From: JASDSY01 sp041441465
GTDB lineage: Bacteria; Muiribacteriota; UBA9980
Assembly (NCBI GenBank): GCA_041441465.1
Contig: JASDSY010000003.1
Coordinates: forward strand, 1 to 64,000
Direction of reading: 5' to 3'
DNA length: 64,000 bases
Positions 33,157 to 42,365 of this stretch are shown in pieces. The notes under the pieces were generated by a model that was not told where the DNA came from, made no database searches, and was given only the letters and a program-made list of their open reading frames with translations. Position 1 is the first letter of the stretch, and every line of letters begins with the position of its first letter. The position numbers and the translations under genes are program-made.

Positions 33157-34788
33157 TTATTCTTCCGCAATTCTTGCTATACCCATTGCTTTTTCGAGTT
33201 TAGCGAAGGCGACCATATAATCGTGCAGCGATTGGTAATAATTCGTTTTAGCCTGTGTAAGAGCGAGCTGAGCATCCATTATTTCAAGGTTGGTGTTAAG
33301 GCCGTTATCATACGAAACTTTCGCGATGGAAAGCGCTTCGTTTGCCTGTTCGACATTTTTCTCCGATGCCACGATCAATTCGCCGGCCTGTGTCAATTCC
33401 TGATATGCTACTTTAACTTCGAGCTTAATATTTTCTAAAAGATCGTTAAAATTGATTTTTTTCTGTTCGATCGTTTCTTTAGCGGTAGCGATGCTGAGAT
33501 GGGTTGCGTTTGCATCATAAATCGGTACTTTTGCAGCTAAAGTGATATTCCATGTTTCGTCAAAATTATTAAGCGGAGCGGATTTGCCTTTTGCCTGGGA
33601 ATAATTGCCAACCAGCGCTACGTCAGGCTTATTTTGAGCCTGCGCTAATTTCAAAGCTGTTTCAGACGCTTTAAGGTCGCTGTCGGCTGCCTTAATTTCA
33701 GGCCTTGTAAGAAGGGCTGTCCTTACTGCGCTGTCAAGGTCGATAACAGGAAGCGACGGTTTTTTTAAGCTGCCCTTTAACTCGAGTTCTTCAAATATCG
33801 GACGCGCTAAAATACTGTTAAAAGCATTTTTAGCTATTATCAGATTGCTGTTTGCCTTAATGAGGTTAGGTTTGATGTTAGCTTCCTGAACTTCGACGCG
33901 CAGCAGGTCAAATTTCGACGAAGTGCCGGCGTTAAAACGGTTCTTTACCGTCTGCACATGAGCTTTTATCAAATCCAGCGATTCTTCAGCCACTTTAACA
34001 AATTCCTTGACGAGCAGCAAATCGTAAAAACTCTTTTTAACGTTATAAACCAGATTGACTTTAGCGGCATCGACACTGAATACTGCGGCATCTTTATATT
34101 TTTCAACCATCGCTTTAGCGTACTCGACTTTTTTAGAAGTATATAACGCCTGCTCATAAGTAAATTTATGCTCAGGAAGCACATTATCGGCCACTACAAA
34201 GCTCATTCCGGCAATACTCATCTGGGACTTATGGTCAGTTCTCGTAACAGTTCCCTGATAATTGACTTTTGGAAGATATTTTGTATCGGCTTCCTGTAAT
34301 TTTAAATCGGCCAGGGAAATATTTTTTTCAGTAGATTTTAACGCCCTGTTTTTTTCGAGAGCTATATTTATGCTTTCTAAAAGTCCGATAGCATTTTCCG
34401 AAGCGGCTTTAGAAACATTGACAGGTTCAGTACCAACGCCTGTAATTGCAGCGGCAGGCTCTGAAACAACCGGTTCCTTTTTAGTTACCTCTACTTCGGC
34501 AGTTTTTACTAATTTTGCCGACTCTTTTTCTGGCGCATTAGTATTTGCAGGAGCTGCGTTTTTTTCCTTTTCCGAAGAAATTGCAGGAGCTGCAGGCTCT
34601 TTTTTGCTTTCAATATCTTTTTTCATTTGAGCGCTCTGATTGACTTTAGAACGTATCTGCTCTATGACTTCCCTGTCGACAGCGTAAGAATTATCAGTAA
34701 ACGCTGTAGCAAGCGAAAACGCCAGAAGCGCTGTCGTATTACCAATAATTAAATATTTGCCTAACTTATCACGTACATTAATTTTCAT
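33157..34788 (-). CDS. TolC-family outer membrane efflux protein
   Basis: The 543-residue protein has a signal peptide (about residues 12-36, TDNSYA) and an Ala/Pro/Glu/Lys-rich linker (about 50-110) not usual in TolC. From about 130 to 540 it shows the two-fold repeated OEP pattern of long helices with strands (NRFNAGTSSKFDLLRVEVQEANIK and VSYDNGLNTNLEIMDAQLALTQAKTNY in the two halves). It forms trimeric channels across the outer membrane for efflux or type I secretion, which shows a diderm envelope. No inner-membrane pump or adaptor is beside it. ATG 34788 is chosen; a GTG four codons upstream overlaps the AAGGAAG ribosome binding site. Confidence 0.88.
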   Translation of the reverse strand: MKINVRDKLGKYLIIGNTTALLAFSLATAFTDNSYAVDREVIEQIRSKVNQSAQMKKDIESKKEPAAPAISSEKEKNAAPANTNAPEKESAKLVKTAEVEVTKKEPVVSEPAAAITGVGTEPVNVSKAASENAIGLLESINIALEKNRALKSTEKNISLADLKLQEADTKYLPKVNYQGTVTRTDHKSQMSIAGMSFVVADNVLPEHKFTYEQALYTSKKVEYAKAMVEKYKDAAVFSVDAAKVNLVYNVKKSFYDLLLVKEFVKVAEESLDLIKAHVQTVKNRFNAGTSSKFDLLRVEVQEANIKPNLIKANSNLIIAKNAFNSILARPIFEELELKGSLKKPSLPVIDLDSAVRTALLTRPEIKAADSDLKASETALKLAQAQNKPDVALVGNYSQAKGKSAPLNNFDETWNITLAAKVPIYDANATHLSIATAKETIEQKKINFNDLLENIKLEVKVAYQELTQAGELIVASEKNVEQANEALSIAKVSYDNGLNTNLEIMDAQLALTQAKTNYYQSLHDYMVAFAKLEKAMGIARIAEE

Positions 34789-35027
34789 AAACAATACCAC
34801 TTCCTTACATTTCTGTATATTTAATTTTGCTTTTTATAAATTTAATAAAATATTATTATGTTTATCGGTTTTTTTTTCGTTTATAATAGTAGCCAAATAA
34901 AAAAATATATGAACACTCACTCACATTTAACCGGCGGAATATATATCGTTTATTTTTTATCTAAAGTTAGTGGTTACTAACTTTATTTTTTTATAAAAAA
35001 AACATCTGTTCTTTATGTATATGTTAA

Positions 35028-35055
35028 TTGACAAAATTATTTTTGAGTGTATAAT
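35028..35055 (+). promoter_or_regulatory. Consensus sigma-70-type promoter of the Pls-like synthetase
   Basis: TTGACA (35028-35033), 16-base spacer, TATAAT (35050-35055). It lies inside the apparent open frame that begins at ATG 35015, which shows the true start must be downstream. Confidence 0.82.
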
Positions 35056-35095
35056 AAATACCTATATAATAAATAAAACATCGAGGTTGATAGAA

Positions 35096-38000
35096 TTGAT
35101 TGAAAAAAATTTAAACGCTATTAATAATAAACCAAGTTTTGAATTAGATTCTAAATTTTATACTGACGAATTCCTTTTTGAGATTTTTGAAAAAAGCGCG
35201 GACAGTTATCCTGATAAAACGGCTTTAATTTACGGCGATCATTCTTTGACATACTCCATGGCAGATGAACAGAGTAATAAAGTAGCTTCTTATTTAAGAA
35301 AAAACGGCATACGCCCCTCCGACCGCGTTATGCTGATGCTTGAAAAAAGCGAGTTCCTTTATATCGCGATGCTCGGCATTATAAAAGCCGGCGGCGCTTA
35401 TGTTCCGCTCGATCCAGCAACGCCGTGCGAACGCGTCGAATATATAATGAAAGATTCCGGCGCCAAAATGTGCATAACTCAGAAAAATTTATGGAACATG
35501 TTAGCCGGCAAAATCGAAAAAAGCGACATTAAATTTTTATATGCCGAGGATTCAGATAAAATATTATCAGGCGAATCCGGGAAACGAATTTCAGCCGAAG
35601 AAACCGGACTTGACCGTAACGCGCTTTTTAATATGTGTTACATCATTTACACTTCAGGCACGACAGGAAAGCCCAAAGGCTGTATTCTCGATCATAAAAA
35701 TATATGCAACTTCGTACGCGGCGCGACTTATGCCTACGGCATAAAACCCGAAGACCGCGTGCTTCAATGCGCTTCAATATCGTTTGACGCATCGTTGGAA
35801 GAAATATGGATGGCATTTGCAAACGGCGGAACGCTTATTTCAGCCACGAAAGAAATAATGCGTTCCGGCCCTAAATTTTCAGAGATTGTTTCCAACTTAA
35901 AAATTAGTGTCATTTCATGCACGCCGACTTTTATTTCAATGGCCGAAGGCGATATAAGCACATTACGGATATTAATTCTCGGCGGCGAGGCCTGCCCAAA
36001 AGATGTAGTCAAAAGATGGTATTCGCCCAACCGCGTGATTTTTAATTCATACGGCCCCACAGAAGCGACAGTCGCGGCGACAATCGGAGAATTAAGGCCT
36101 GATAAAATTATCACTATCGGCAAACCTCTTCCAAATTATCAAATATATATCCTTGACGAAATGTTAAATATGGTTACGCCTGGAACCGAGGGAGAAATTT
36201 TCATAGCCGGCCCGGGAGTCGCCCGCGGTTATCTTAATATGGACGAAGCAGACAGCCTTCGTTTTATCTTCCTTGACAAGCTAACAGGCACGCCGATTTG
36301 CCTTTATAAAACCGGAGATATAGGCCGCTTGACTGATGACGGCGAAATCGAATATCTCGGCCGAAGCGATACGCAAATTAAATTGAGAGGATTTAGAATC
36401 GAGCTTTCGGAAATCGAGTCCGTGTTAATGCAGGACCCGGGAATCCTCATGGCGGCGGTAACTCTTCATAACAATGCAAAACAGCTTGCGGCTTTCGTAG
36501 TTAAACGCGAAGGGAAAGAAATAGATTATAAAATGCTCCGCGAACGCCTCAAAAAAAATCTCCCGCCTTATATGATTCCGGCGTTTCTCGATGAAGTCGA
36601 GTCATTGCCTGTAAGCATAAGCGGAAAAATCAACAGAAAATTGCTTCCTGCAGCGGTCAAACCGTTCGTCGACAGCAGCCGCGAAATAATAACTCCGCGC
36701 AATTCCGCGGAAGAAAAAGTTTACGCAATATGGAAAAAAGCTCTCGACATAGATATGATATCGGTGACCGATGATTTCTTTCTCGATTTGGGCGGACACT
36801 CGCTTCTAGCGGCTACCGCGGCTTCCGCTTTAAGAAAAATACCCGAATTTTCAGGTATCTCGGTCGGAGACATTTACAAATACCCAACCATCGAAAAATT
36901 AGCCGGCACAGTTTCTCAAAATAAAGAAACGGCTGATGCAATACGTGATAATAAACAGCAATACAACAAAACAGGTTCGTTAACTTATATTATTTGCGCG
37001 TTAGGTCAATTTTTGGCGTTTTTTCCGCTTGCGCTCATAGGATTCTGGGAATGGCTGTTCCCGTTTTTCCTTTACGGCCGCTTTTCGGCGGCCAATTATT
37101 CGCCCATGCACGCAGCCCTTTTGTCTTTAACTCTATATCTGATATCATTCCCCCTGGTTCTCGGCGTAATAATCATTTGCAAGTGGCTTATAATCGGTAA
37201 AATTAAGCCGGGCCAGTATCCGCTATGGGGATTTTATTATTTCAGATACTGGCTTTCTGAAAAAATTATTAAAGCATATCCGCTATGGATATTAGATTCG
37301 ACGCCGCTGGTTAATGTATTTTACCGGCTTATGGGCGCTAAAATCGGAAATAACGTTTATATAAGTAAAGCCGAAACGCTTCCGTATGATCTTATCACAA
37401 TCAAAGACGGTTCTTCCGTCGGAGCCAAAAGCTCTTTAAATTCAGCTTATGTAGAAAACGGATTTTTCGTTGTAAAAGGAATAGAAATAGGTAAAAATTG
37501 CGTAATAGGCAATCGCTGCATCCTCGGCGGAAATAACATATTACATGACAATTCAGGACTTGACTGCCTTTCGATGCTTCCGGCGGATTTAAAAATATCT
37601 TCCGGCGAATTCTGGGGCGGTTCGCCGGCAGTATTGCTGAGGTCTTATACGCCTCCAGAGCCTTCAAATAATGGATTCGGCACCTTAAACATAATTTTGC
37701 TCTCATTTCTCGTCTTTTTATTTCCGGCGGCTATGGAAGCTTTATTTTTTCCAGGTTTAATAATATTCGAAGAATATTCTTCATATTCCGAATCACTGTA
37801 CGCATGGTTTTTGATCTCACCGTTTCTTGCCCTGGCGTTCATTTTACTTCTTCTAACCGTAACGGCTGTTTCAAACAGGTTGCTTTTATTCGGAATTAAA
37901 GAAGGAAAATATGAATTAAACAGCTTCTTTTATATTCGTTACTGGCTTTTTTCACAAATTTCAAAATATTCGATTAACGTTTGCAGCACGATATTCGCAA

Positions 38001-39070
38001 CTATATATTCAAGACTCTGGTTTAAAGCAGCCGGCGTTAGCGTCGGAAAAAACGCTGAAATTTCATATGTTTCAGGCTTAATTCCAGGGCTTACCGATAT
38101 CGGCGAAGGATGTTTTCTGGCCGATGACGCGATGATCGGCATGCCGGTGGTTAACGGCGGAAGTTTTTTATTATCGAAAACCTCTATAGGCGATAAGACT
38201 TTTATAGGAAATTCGGCATTAGTGCCGATCGGTTCAACCATTCCAGGCGGCTGCCTTATCGGCGTGCAATCAAGGCCGCCTGAAAATAAAAACATAGAGG
38301 CTGGTTCATCATGGCTGGGCTCGCCCGCTATTTTTCTGCCGGTAAGGCAAAAATCAGACAATTTCAGCGAAGAGCTTATATTCAGACCGCCGGCAAAAAT
38401 GGTAATGCTGCGCTATTTCATTGAATTTTTTAAGGCGGTAACACCGCTTAGCGTTTTTATAATGCTGGCATGCATAATTCTAAATAAAACCGAATCTTTG
38501 TTCGAAGCCGGCTGGAGCTTCATGGAAGTCCTCGCACTATGCCCGATAATGTATATTTTTTCAGGCTTTTTCTGCATGACTCTCATTGTAATATTAAAAT
38601 GGATTTTGATCGGCCGGTTCCACGAAGAAAAAAACCCTCTCTGGAGTGTTAAAGTATGGATATCGGAATTTATAGTCGGGATATATGAAAACCTTGCTGT
38701 GCTTTTATTTATCGAACCGCTGTGCGGAACACCGTTTATCGGCTCGTGCCTTCGGATTTTAGGCTCCAAAATAGGCTGGCGGTGCTATATAAATACTCCT
38801 TATCTGACCGAATTCGACCTTATTTCAATAGGCGACGAGTCCGAAATTAACGATTCTGCAATATTGCAGACACATCTTTTCGAGGACCGCGTAATGAAAT
38901 GCGGCCGGATAGAAATAGGAAAAAGAGCCACAATCGGAGCGGAAACGATAATTTTATATGACGTCAAGATCGACGATGACACGCAGGTCGGCGATAACAG
39001 CTTAATTATGAAAGGCGAAACACTTCCGGCCGGCACAAAATGGCACGGTATTCCAGGAAAAAACTGTTAA
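35096..39070 (+). CDS. Single-module NRPS-like polymer synthetase (Pls / NRPS terminal-domain type)
   Basis: The 1324-residue protein starts at TTG 35096, with GAGG eight bases before and a perfect promoter at 35028-35055. Residues about 25-545 are an adenylation domain (YTSGTTGKPKG, SISFDASLEEIW, NSYGPTEATV, YKTGDIGR, GKINRKL). A carrier domain follows with the phosphopantetheine serine in DLGGHSLL (about residue 568). The remaining 700 residues are three repeats of [two membrane helices + left-handed beta-helix hexapeptide-repeat domain], at about 630-850, 865-1085 and 1105-1323. That is the layout of epsilon-poly-lysine synthetase (A-T-six helices-three tandem domains; TIGR02353-type terminal domain). 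My alignment of the substrate pocket gives DAESIGSVAK; Glu at position 239 suits a basic amino acid. There is no condensation or thioesterase domain. Product: probably an amino-acid homopolymer or amide; substrate inferred. Confidence 0.82.
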   Translation: MIEKNLNAINNKPSFELDSKFYTDEFLFEIFEKSADSYPDKTALIYGDHSLTYSMADEQSNKVASYLRKNGIRPSDRVMLMLEKSEFLYIAMLGIIKAGGAYVPLDPATPCERVEYIMKDSGAKMCITQKNLWNMLAGKIEKSDIKFLYAEDSDKILSGESGKRISAEETGLDRNALFNMCYIIYTSGTTGKPKGCILDHKNICNFVRGATYAYGIKPEDRVLQCASISFDASLEEIWMAFANGGTLISATKEIMRSGPKFSEIVSNLKISVISCTPTFISMAEGDISTLRILILGGEACPKDVVKRWYSPNRVIFNSYGPTEATVAATIGELRPDKIITIGKPLPNYQIYILDEMLNMVTPGTEGEIFIAGPGVARGYLNMDEADSLRFIFLDKLTGTPICLYKTGDIGRLTDDGEIEYLGRSDTQIKLRGFRIELSEIESVLMQDPGILMAAVTLHNNAKQLAAFVVKREGKEIDYKMLRERLKKNLPPYMIPAFLDEVESLPVSISGKINRKLLPAAVKPFVDSSREIITPRNSAEEKVYAIWKKALDIDMISVTDDFFLDLGGHSLLAATAASALRKIPEFSGISVGDIYKYPTIEKLAGTVSQNKETADAIRDNKQQYNKTGSLTYIICALGQFLAFFPLALIGFWEWLFPFFLYGRFSAANYSPMHAALLSLTLYLISFPLVLGVIIICKWLIIGKIKPGQYPLWGFYYFRYWLSEKIIKAYPLWILDSTPLVNVFYRLMGAKIGNNVYISKAETLPYDLITIKDGSSVGAKSSLNSAYVENGFFVVKGIEIGKNCVIGNRCILGGNNILHDNSGLDCLSMLPADLKISSGEFWGGSPAVLLRSYTPPEPSNNGFGTLNIILLSFLVFLFPAAMEALFFPGLIIFEEYSSYSESLYAWFLISPFLALAFILLLLTVTAVSNRLLLFGIKEGKYELNSFFYIRYWLFSQISKYSINVCSTIFATIYSRLWFKAAGVSVGKNAEISYVSGLIPGLTDIGEGCFLADDAMIGMPVVNGGSFLLSKTSIGDKTFIGNSALVPIGSTIPGGCLIGVQSRPPENKNIEAGSSWLGSPAIFLPVRQKSDNFSEELIFRPPAKMVMLRYFIEFFKAVTPLSVFIMLACIILNKTESLFEAGWSFMEVLALCPIMYIFSGFFCMTLIVILKWILIGRFHEEKNPLWSVKVWISEFIVGIYENLAVLLFIEPLCGTPFIGSCLRILGSKIGWRCYINTPYLTEFDLISIGDESEINDSAILQTHLFEDRVMKCGRIEIGKRATIGAETIILYDVKIDDDTQVGDNSLIMKGETLPAGTKWHGIPGKNC

Positions 39071-39213
39071 ACATTTAAAACTTAAAAATTTATAATAAAA
39101 ACTTTTTATAATATTTTTGAGAATAATTTTTATAATTGATCACATTAAATTATCATAATAAAAAACTATTTCATCAAATAGTCTTGAAAAAGCTATATAA
39201 ATTGACCTTTAAT

Positions 39214-39250
39214 AAAAAACGGAGAATTTTTATAAACTTCTCCGTTTTTT
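39214..39250 (+). terminator. Rho-independent terminator after the Pls-like gene
   Basis: A 13-bp perfect stem, AAAAAACGGAGAA / TTCTCCGTTTTTT, with an 11-base loop. Confidence 0.85.
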
Positions 39251-39323
39251 TATTCTTTATATTATTATGAATATCGATTCATTATTTTACCGGCCTTAAA
39301 CGCTTAATCGACATACGCGGCGT

Positions 39324-40712
39324 TTAAAAGCTGGCAACGTTCCTTTGGGTTTTCGTCAGAAACAAGGGATCGTCGCCCATATACGACGGCTGTCCGGTAG
39401 CTTCTATTACATTCAGCCACAGGGTGCTTTCAGGATTTATGACCTTTCTTTCCTGAGTAGCGACTTCGATCGGAATATGAGTAAAATGCTCATTCCAGAT
39501 TCCGACCAGGAGATCTGTTTTTCCGGCCATGCCTGCGTGAACGGCATTTTGCGCCAGCTGCGTGCAGAATATTGAATCGGAAGGAATAGGCGGAGCCGAA
39601 CGAATCAAATAGCTCGGATCGATATATTTTATATTCACCTTAAAATCTATGCTTTTAAAATATTCGCCCAGTTTTTCCTTTAAGAAAACACCGATATCGC
39701 CTAATTTGATATTACCGGACGAATCTTTCGCGCGCGCTTCCGGAGCGCCGAAAAATGACTGCCCCGCGCCTTCCGCCACTGCAATAACGGCGTGCTGCCT
39801 TGTTTTTAATCTCTCGTGAAGCATTTTATAAAAGCCGTATTCGCCTTCAAGGCTGAACGGTATTTCAGGAATAAGAACGAAATTGACATCCTGCGAAGCG
39901 AGCGCCGCGTTGGCAGCGATATATCCCGAATCTCGCCCCATTAATTTAACGATGCCGATGCCGTTCAAAGAATCGCGCGCTTCGGTGTGAGCCGAATGCA
40001 GCGAATTTACAGCTATTGAAAAAGCCGTTTCGAAGCCGAACGTACGCTGGACATATCCTATATCGTTATCAATTGTCTTTGGAATGCCGATTACGGATAT
40101 ATTAAGCCCGCGTTTTATAATTTCATCCGCGATACGGTGCGCGCCCTTTAATGTACCGTCGCCGCCGATGCAGAATAATATTGATATACCGAAGCTCATG
40201 AGCCTGTCAACCATCTTATTTATGTCCTGATGGCCGCGCGAAGAGCCGAGTATCGATCCGCCCTTTAAATGTATATCCTCGACGACCTCCGGGGTGAGAA
40301 GCATCGGGTCGATATTGGAATCTTTTACCATTCCAAGATAGCCGTACTTGAATCCGTATACCGACTTACAGCCATATCTATGATGCAGTTCGAGAACAAT
40401 GCCGCGTATAACGCTGTTTATGCCCGGGCATAACCCGCCGCAGGTAACAATGCCGCATTTTATTTTTTTAGGATCAAAAAAAATCTTCTCGCGCGGGCCG
40501 GCAGCCTCAAAAGTTATTACATTATCAAAATCAGCGCCGTTTTTAGAATTAATGCTATTTTTAATTTTTTTCGTGGAAATTTCATATAAAAAACGCTCAT
40601 CATCATCCACAAAATTAGAAATCAAGTCATCGTCATTTACTGATAAAGGAAGAGGCGACTTAAAAGTTCGTTCGCCAAGGTTTTTTACGATCAGTTCAGA
40701 TTGCTTTAACAT
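39324..40712 (-). CDS. pfkA: 6-phosphofructokinase (ATP-dependent, long/plant-like type)
   Basis: The 462-residue protein has VTCGGLCPGINSVIRG (about 88-103), GSSRGHQD, GGDGTLKGAHRIADE (about 180-194) and PKTIDNDIGYVQRTFGFETA (about 213-232). GGDG marks an ATP-dependent enzyme (PPi enzymes have GGDD), while PKTIDND instead of PGTIDND is typical of the long plant-, trypanosome- and spirochaete-like clade. It phosphorylates fructose 6-phosphate in glycolysis. The N-terminal 80 residues are an extension seen in that clade. GGAGG is 12 bases before the ATG. Upstream is an unusual inverted repeat at 40831-40918. PPi use cannot be fully excluded. Confidence 0.9.
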   Translation of the reverse strand: MLKQSELIVKNLGERTFKSPLPLSVNDDDLISNFVDDDERFLYEISTKKIKNSINSKNGADFDNVITFEAAGPREKIFFDPKKIKCGIVTCGGLCPGINSVIRGIVLELHHRYGCKSVYGFKYGYLGMVKDSNIDPMLLTPEVVEDIHLKGGSILGSSRGHQDINKMVDRLMSFGISILFCIGGDGTLKGAHRIADEIIKRGLNISVIGIPKTIDNDIGYVQRTFGFETAFSIAVNSLHSAHTEARDSLNGIGIVKLMGRDSGYIAANAALASQDVNFVLIPEIPFSLEGEYGFYKMLHERLKTRQHAVIAVAEGAGQSFFGAPEARAKDSSGNIKLGDIGVFLKEKLGEYFKSIDFKVNIKYIDPSYLIRSAPPIPSDSIFCTQLAQNAVHAGMAGKTDLLVGIWNEHFTHIPIEVATQERKVINPESTLWLNVIEATGQPSYMGDDPLFLTKTQRNVASF

Positions 40713-40830
40713 CAGGTTACATTTCCTCCCTATTTAGGTATTAACAAATATTTCCATATTTTTACAGTCGCATAGCCGCGTGTCATTAAACATTAGCACT
40801 CGCTAATAGTCTTTATTAAAAAACTATTTA

Positions 40831-40918
40831 AATGGAAAATCAGAAAAATGTATAACCGGATTTTTAATTTATTATCGTTTTTTTAACGAAAAACTATTAA
40901 TATTTCTGATTTTTCATT
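40831..40918. repeat. Long imperfect inverted repeat between hutI and pfk
   Basis: AATGGAAAATCAGAAA (40831-40846) pairs with TTTCTGATTTTTCATT (40903-40918), one mismatch, around a 56-base AT-rich centre with a further small hairpin (GTTTTTTTAACGAAAAAC). AAAAACTATT also recurs on each side (about 40819 and 40889). It may end the hutI transcript or control pfk. Confidence 0.4.
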
Positions 40919-40946
40919 ATGCTTTTCCATGCTAATAACAAGCCAA

Positions 40947-42245
40947 TCACATTGCTACATATTCGGAATTTATTTTATGAAGCACGCCGTTTTTCACTAT
41001 ATATTTAACTAAATTAGTGCCATAACAATACGGCATATAGTTTAAACTCCGGCCTTCGAATATTACAAAATCAGCATATTTACCGGCCTCGACCGAACCG
41101 CGCTCGCCGGCGATACCGACAGCGTGAGCCGAGTTGATTGTCGCCATGTTAAAAGCCGCCGCAGGAGGCGTTTTCATAAGGCATACCGCCTGATTTATAG
41201 CGGCCTGCATATTAAGGCACATATTCGAGCCCGGATTTGCGTCAGTAGCAAGCGCAAGCGGCACTTTAAGCTTTAAAAGCCTGTCAAAGCTTAGATATGA
41301 TTTTGAAAGAAGGCTATAGAGCGTGCCGGGCAGGCAGACCGCCGTAACGCCGGCATCCCGCATCTTTTCAAAACCGGAATCGGTAGCCATTAAAAGATGA
41401 TCGGCGGATATCGCGCCTATCTCAGCGGCAAGTTCGGCGCCGCCGCATGACGTAATTTCATCCGCGTGGACTTTAGGAACAAGGCCGTGTCTTTTTCCCG
41501 CCTCGAGTATCCTTCTGCCTTCGGCTGCTGAAAAAACGCCTTCTTCCACAAACACGTCATTAAATTTAGCCAGCTTATGCTCGGCGACATATGGTATTAC
41601 CTTATTTATCATCAGCTCGATATATTCTTCGCGTTTGGCCTTATATTCCGGCGGAATAGCGTGCGCTCCCATATAGGTCGAAACGACAGTGCATTTCGAT
41701 TTTTTCGAAAGCCTTTCAATTACCTTAAGCGATTTTATTTCGCTTTCAAAATCAAGGCCGTATCCGGACTTGATTTCCATTGAAGTCGTTCCGTGCATGA
41801 ACGCTTGTTCAACCCGCGCGTTGGCCTCGGCGAATAATTCGTCTTCAGAATTTATCCTCACGTTTTTGAGAGTGTTAAGTATGCCGCCGCCGGCTTCTAA
41901 AATTTCAAGATAGGTTTTGCCGCATACTCTCATGGCGAATTCATTCTCGCGGCTTCCGGCAAATACCAGGTGCGTGTGCGGATCGACAAAACCCGGCGCG
42001 AGCGTCATTCCTTTAAGAGAAAGCTCGCGTTCAATCTTTATCTTGCGCCCCGGCGATTTTATATAACTTTCAAGAGCCGCGGTAGTGCCTACCATTTTTA
42101 TTTTATCGCCCTGAACTAAAACAGCTCCATCGCTGATAACGTGGGCGTCAAGAAGTTCTTCTCCTCTTTTCGGCTTTTTACTCGAATTAGAACAGGTAAC
42201 CAATTCTGAAATATTTTTTAAATATAAACTATAAGTTTCTTCCAT
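40947..42245 (-). CDS. hutI: Imidazolonepropionase
   Basis: The 432-residue protein is an amidohydrolase with the HutI features: GFVDPHTHLVFAGSRENEF (metal-binding HxH, about 92-110), EIKSGYGLD (about 157-165), the histidines in YMGAHAIPPEYK and KVHADEI, and ATDANPG (about 336-342). It opens 4-imidazolone-5-propionate to N-formimino-glutamate in histidine breakdown. Usual length is 405-420. No other hut gene (hutH, hutU, ftcD) is present beside it, so the pathway must be scattered or incomplete. GAGG precedes the ATG. Confidence 0.92.
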   Translation of the reverse strand: MEETYSLYLKNISELVTCSNSSKKPKRGEELLDAHVISDGAVLVQGDKIKMVGTTAALESYIKSPGRKIKIERELSLKGMTLAPGFVDPHTHLVFAGSRENEFAMRVCGKTYLEILEAGGGILNTLKNVRINSEDELFAEANARVEQAFMHGTTSMEIKSGYGLDFESEIKSLKVIERLSKKSKCTVVSTYMGAHAIPPEYKAKREEYIELMINKVIPYVAEHKLAKFNDVFVEEGVFSAAEGRRILEAGKRHGLVPKVHADEITSCGGAELAAEIGAISADHLLMATDSGFEKMRDAGVTAVCLPGTLYSLLSKSYLSFDRLLKLKVPLALATDANPGSNMCLNMQAAINQAVCLMKTPPAAAFNMATINSAHAVGIAGERGSVEAGKYADFVIFEGRSLNYMPYCYGTNLVKYIVKNGVLHKINSEYVAM

Positions 42246-42365
42246 CAGTTTCGCCTCTTATCGCTAATTATAATGTTAAATTCACATATAAAAAATTTAG
42301 AGTGAACGATCTTTTTTATAGAAATTCATTATCCTGAATAAAATAATATCAAATAAAATAACCGT

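Noticed and set aside
35015..35095. N-terminal extension of the Pls-like protein from ATG 35015
   Set aside because: The promoter at 35028-35055 lies inside it and the residues are hydrophobic nonsense without homology.
40794..40810. TTAGCACTC, a half CIRCE (HrcA) site, upstream of pfk
   Set aside because: The second half GAGTGCTAA is absent at the required nine-base distance; only a short TTAGC/GCTAA palindrome remains.
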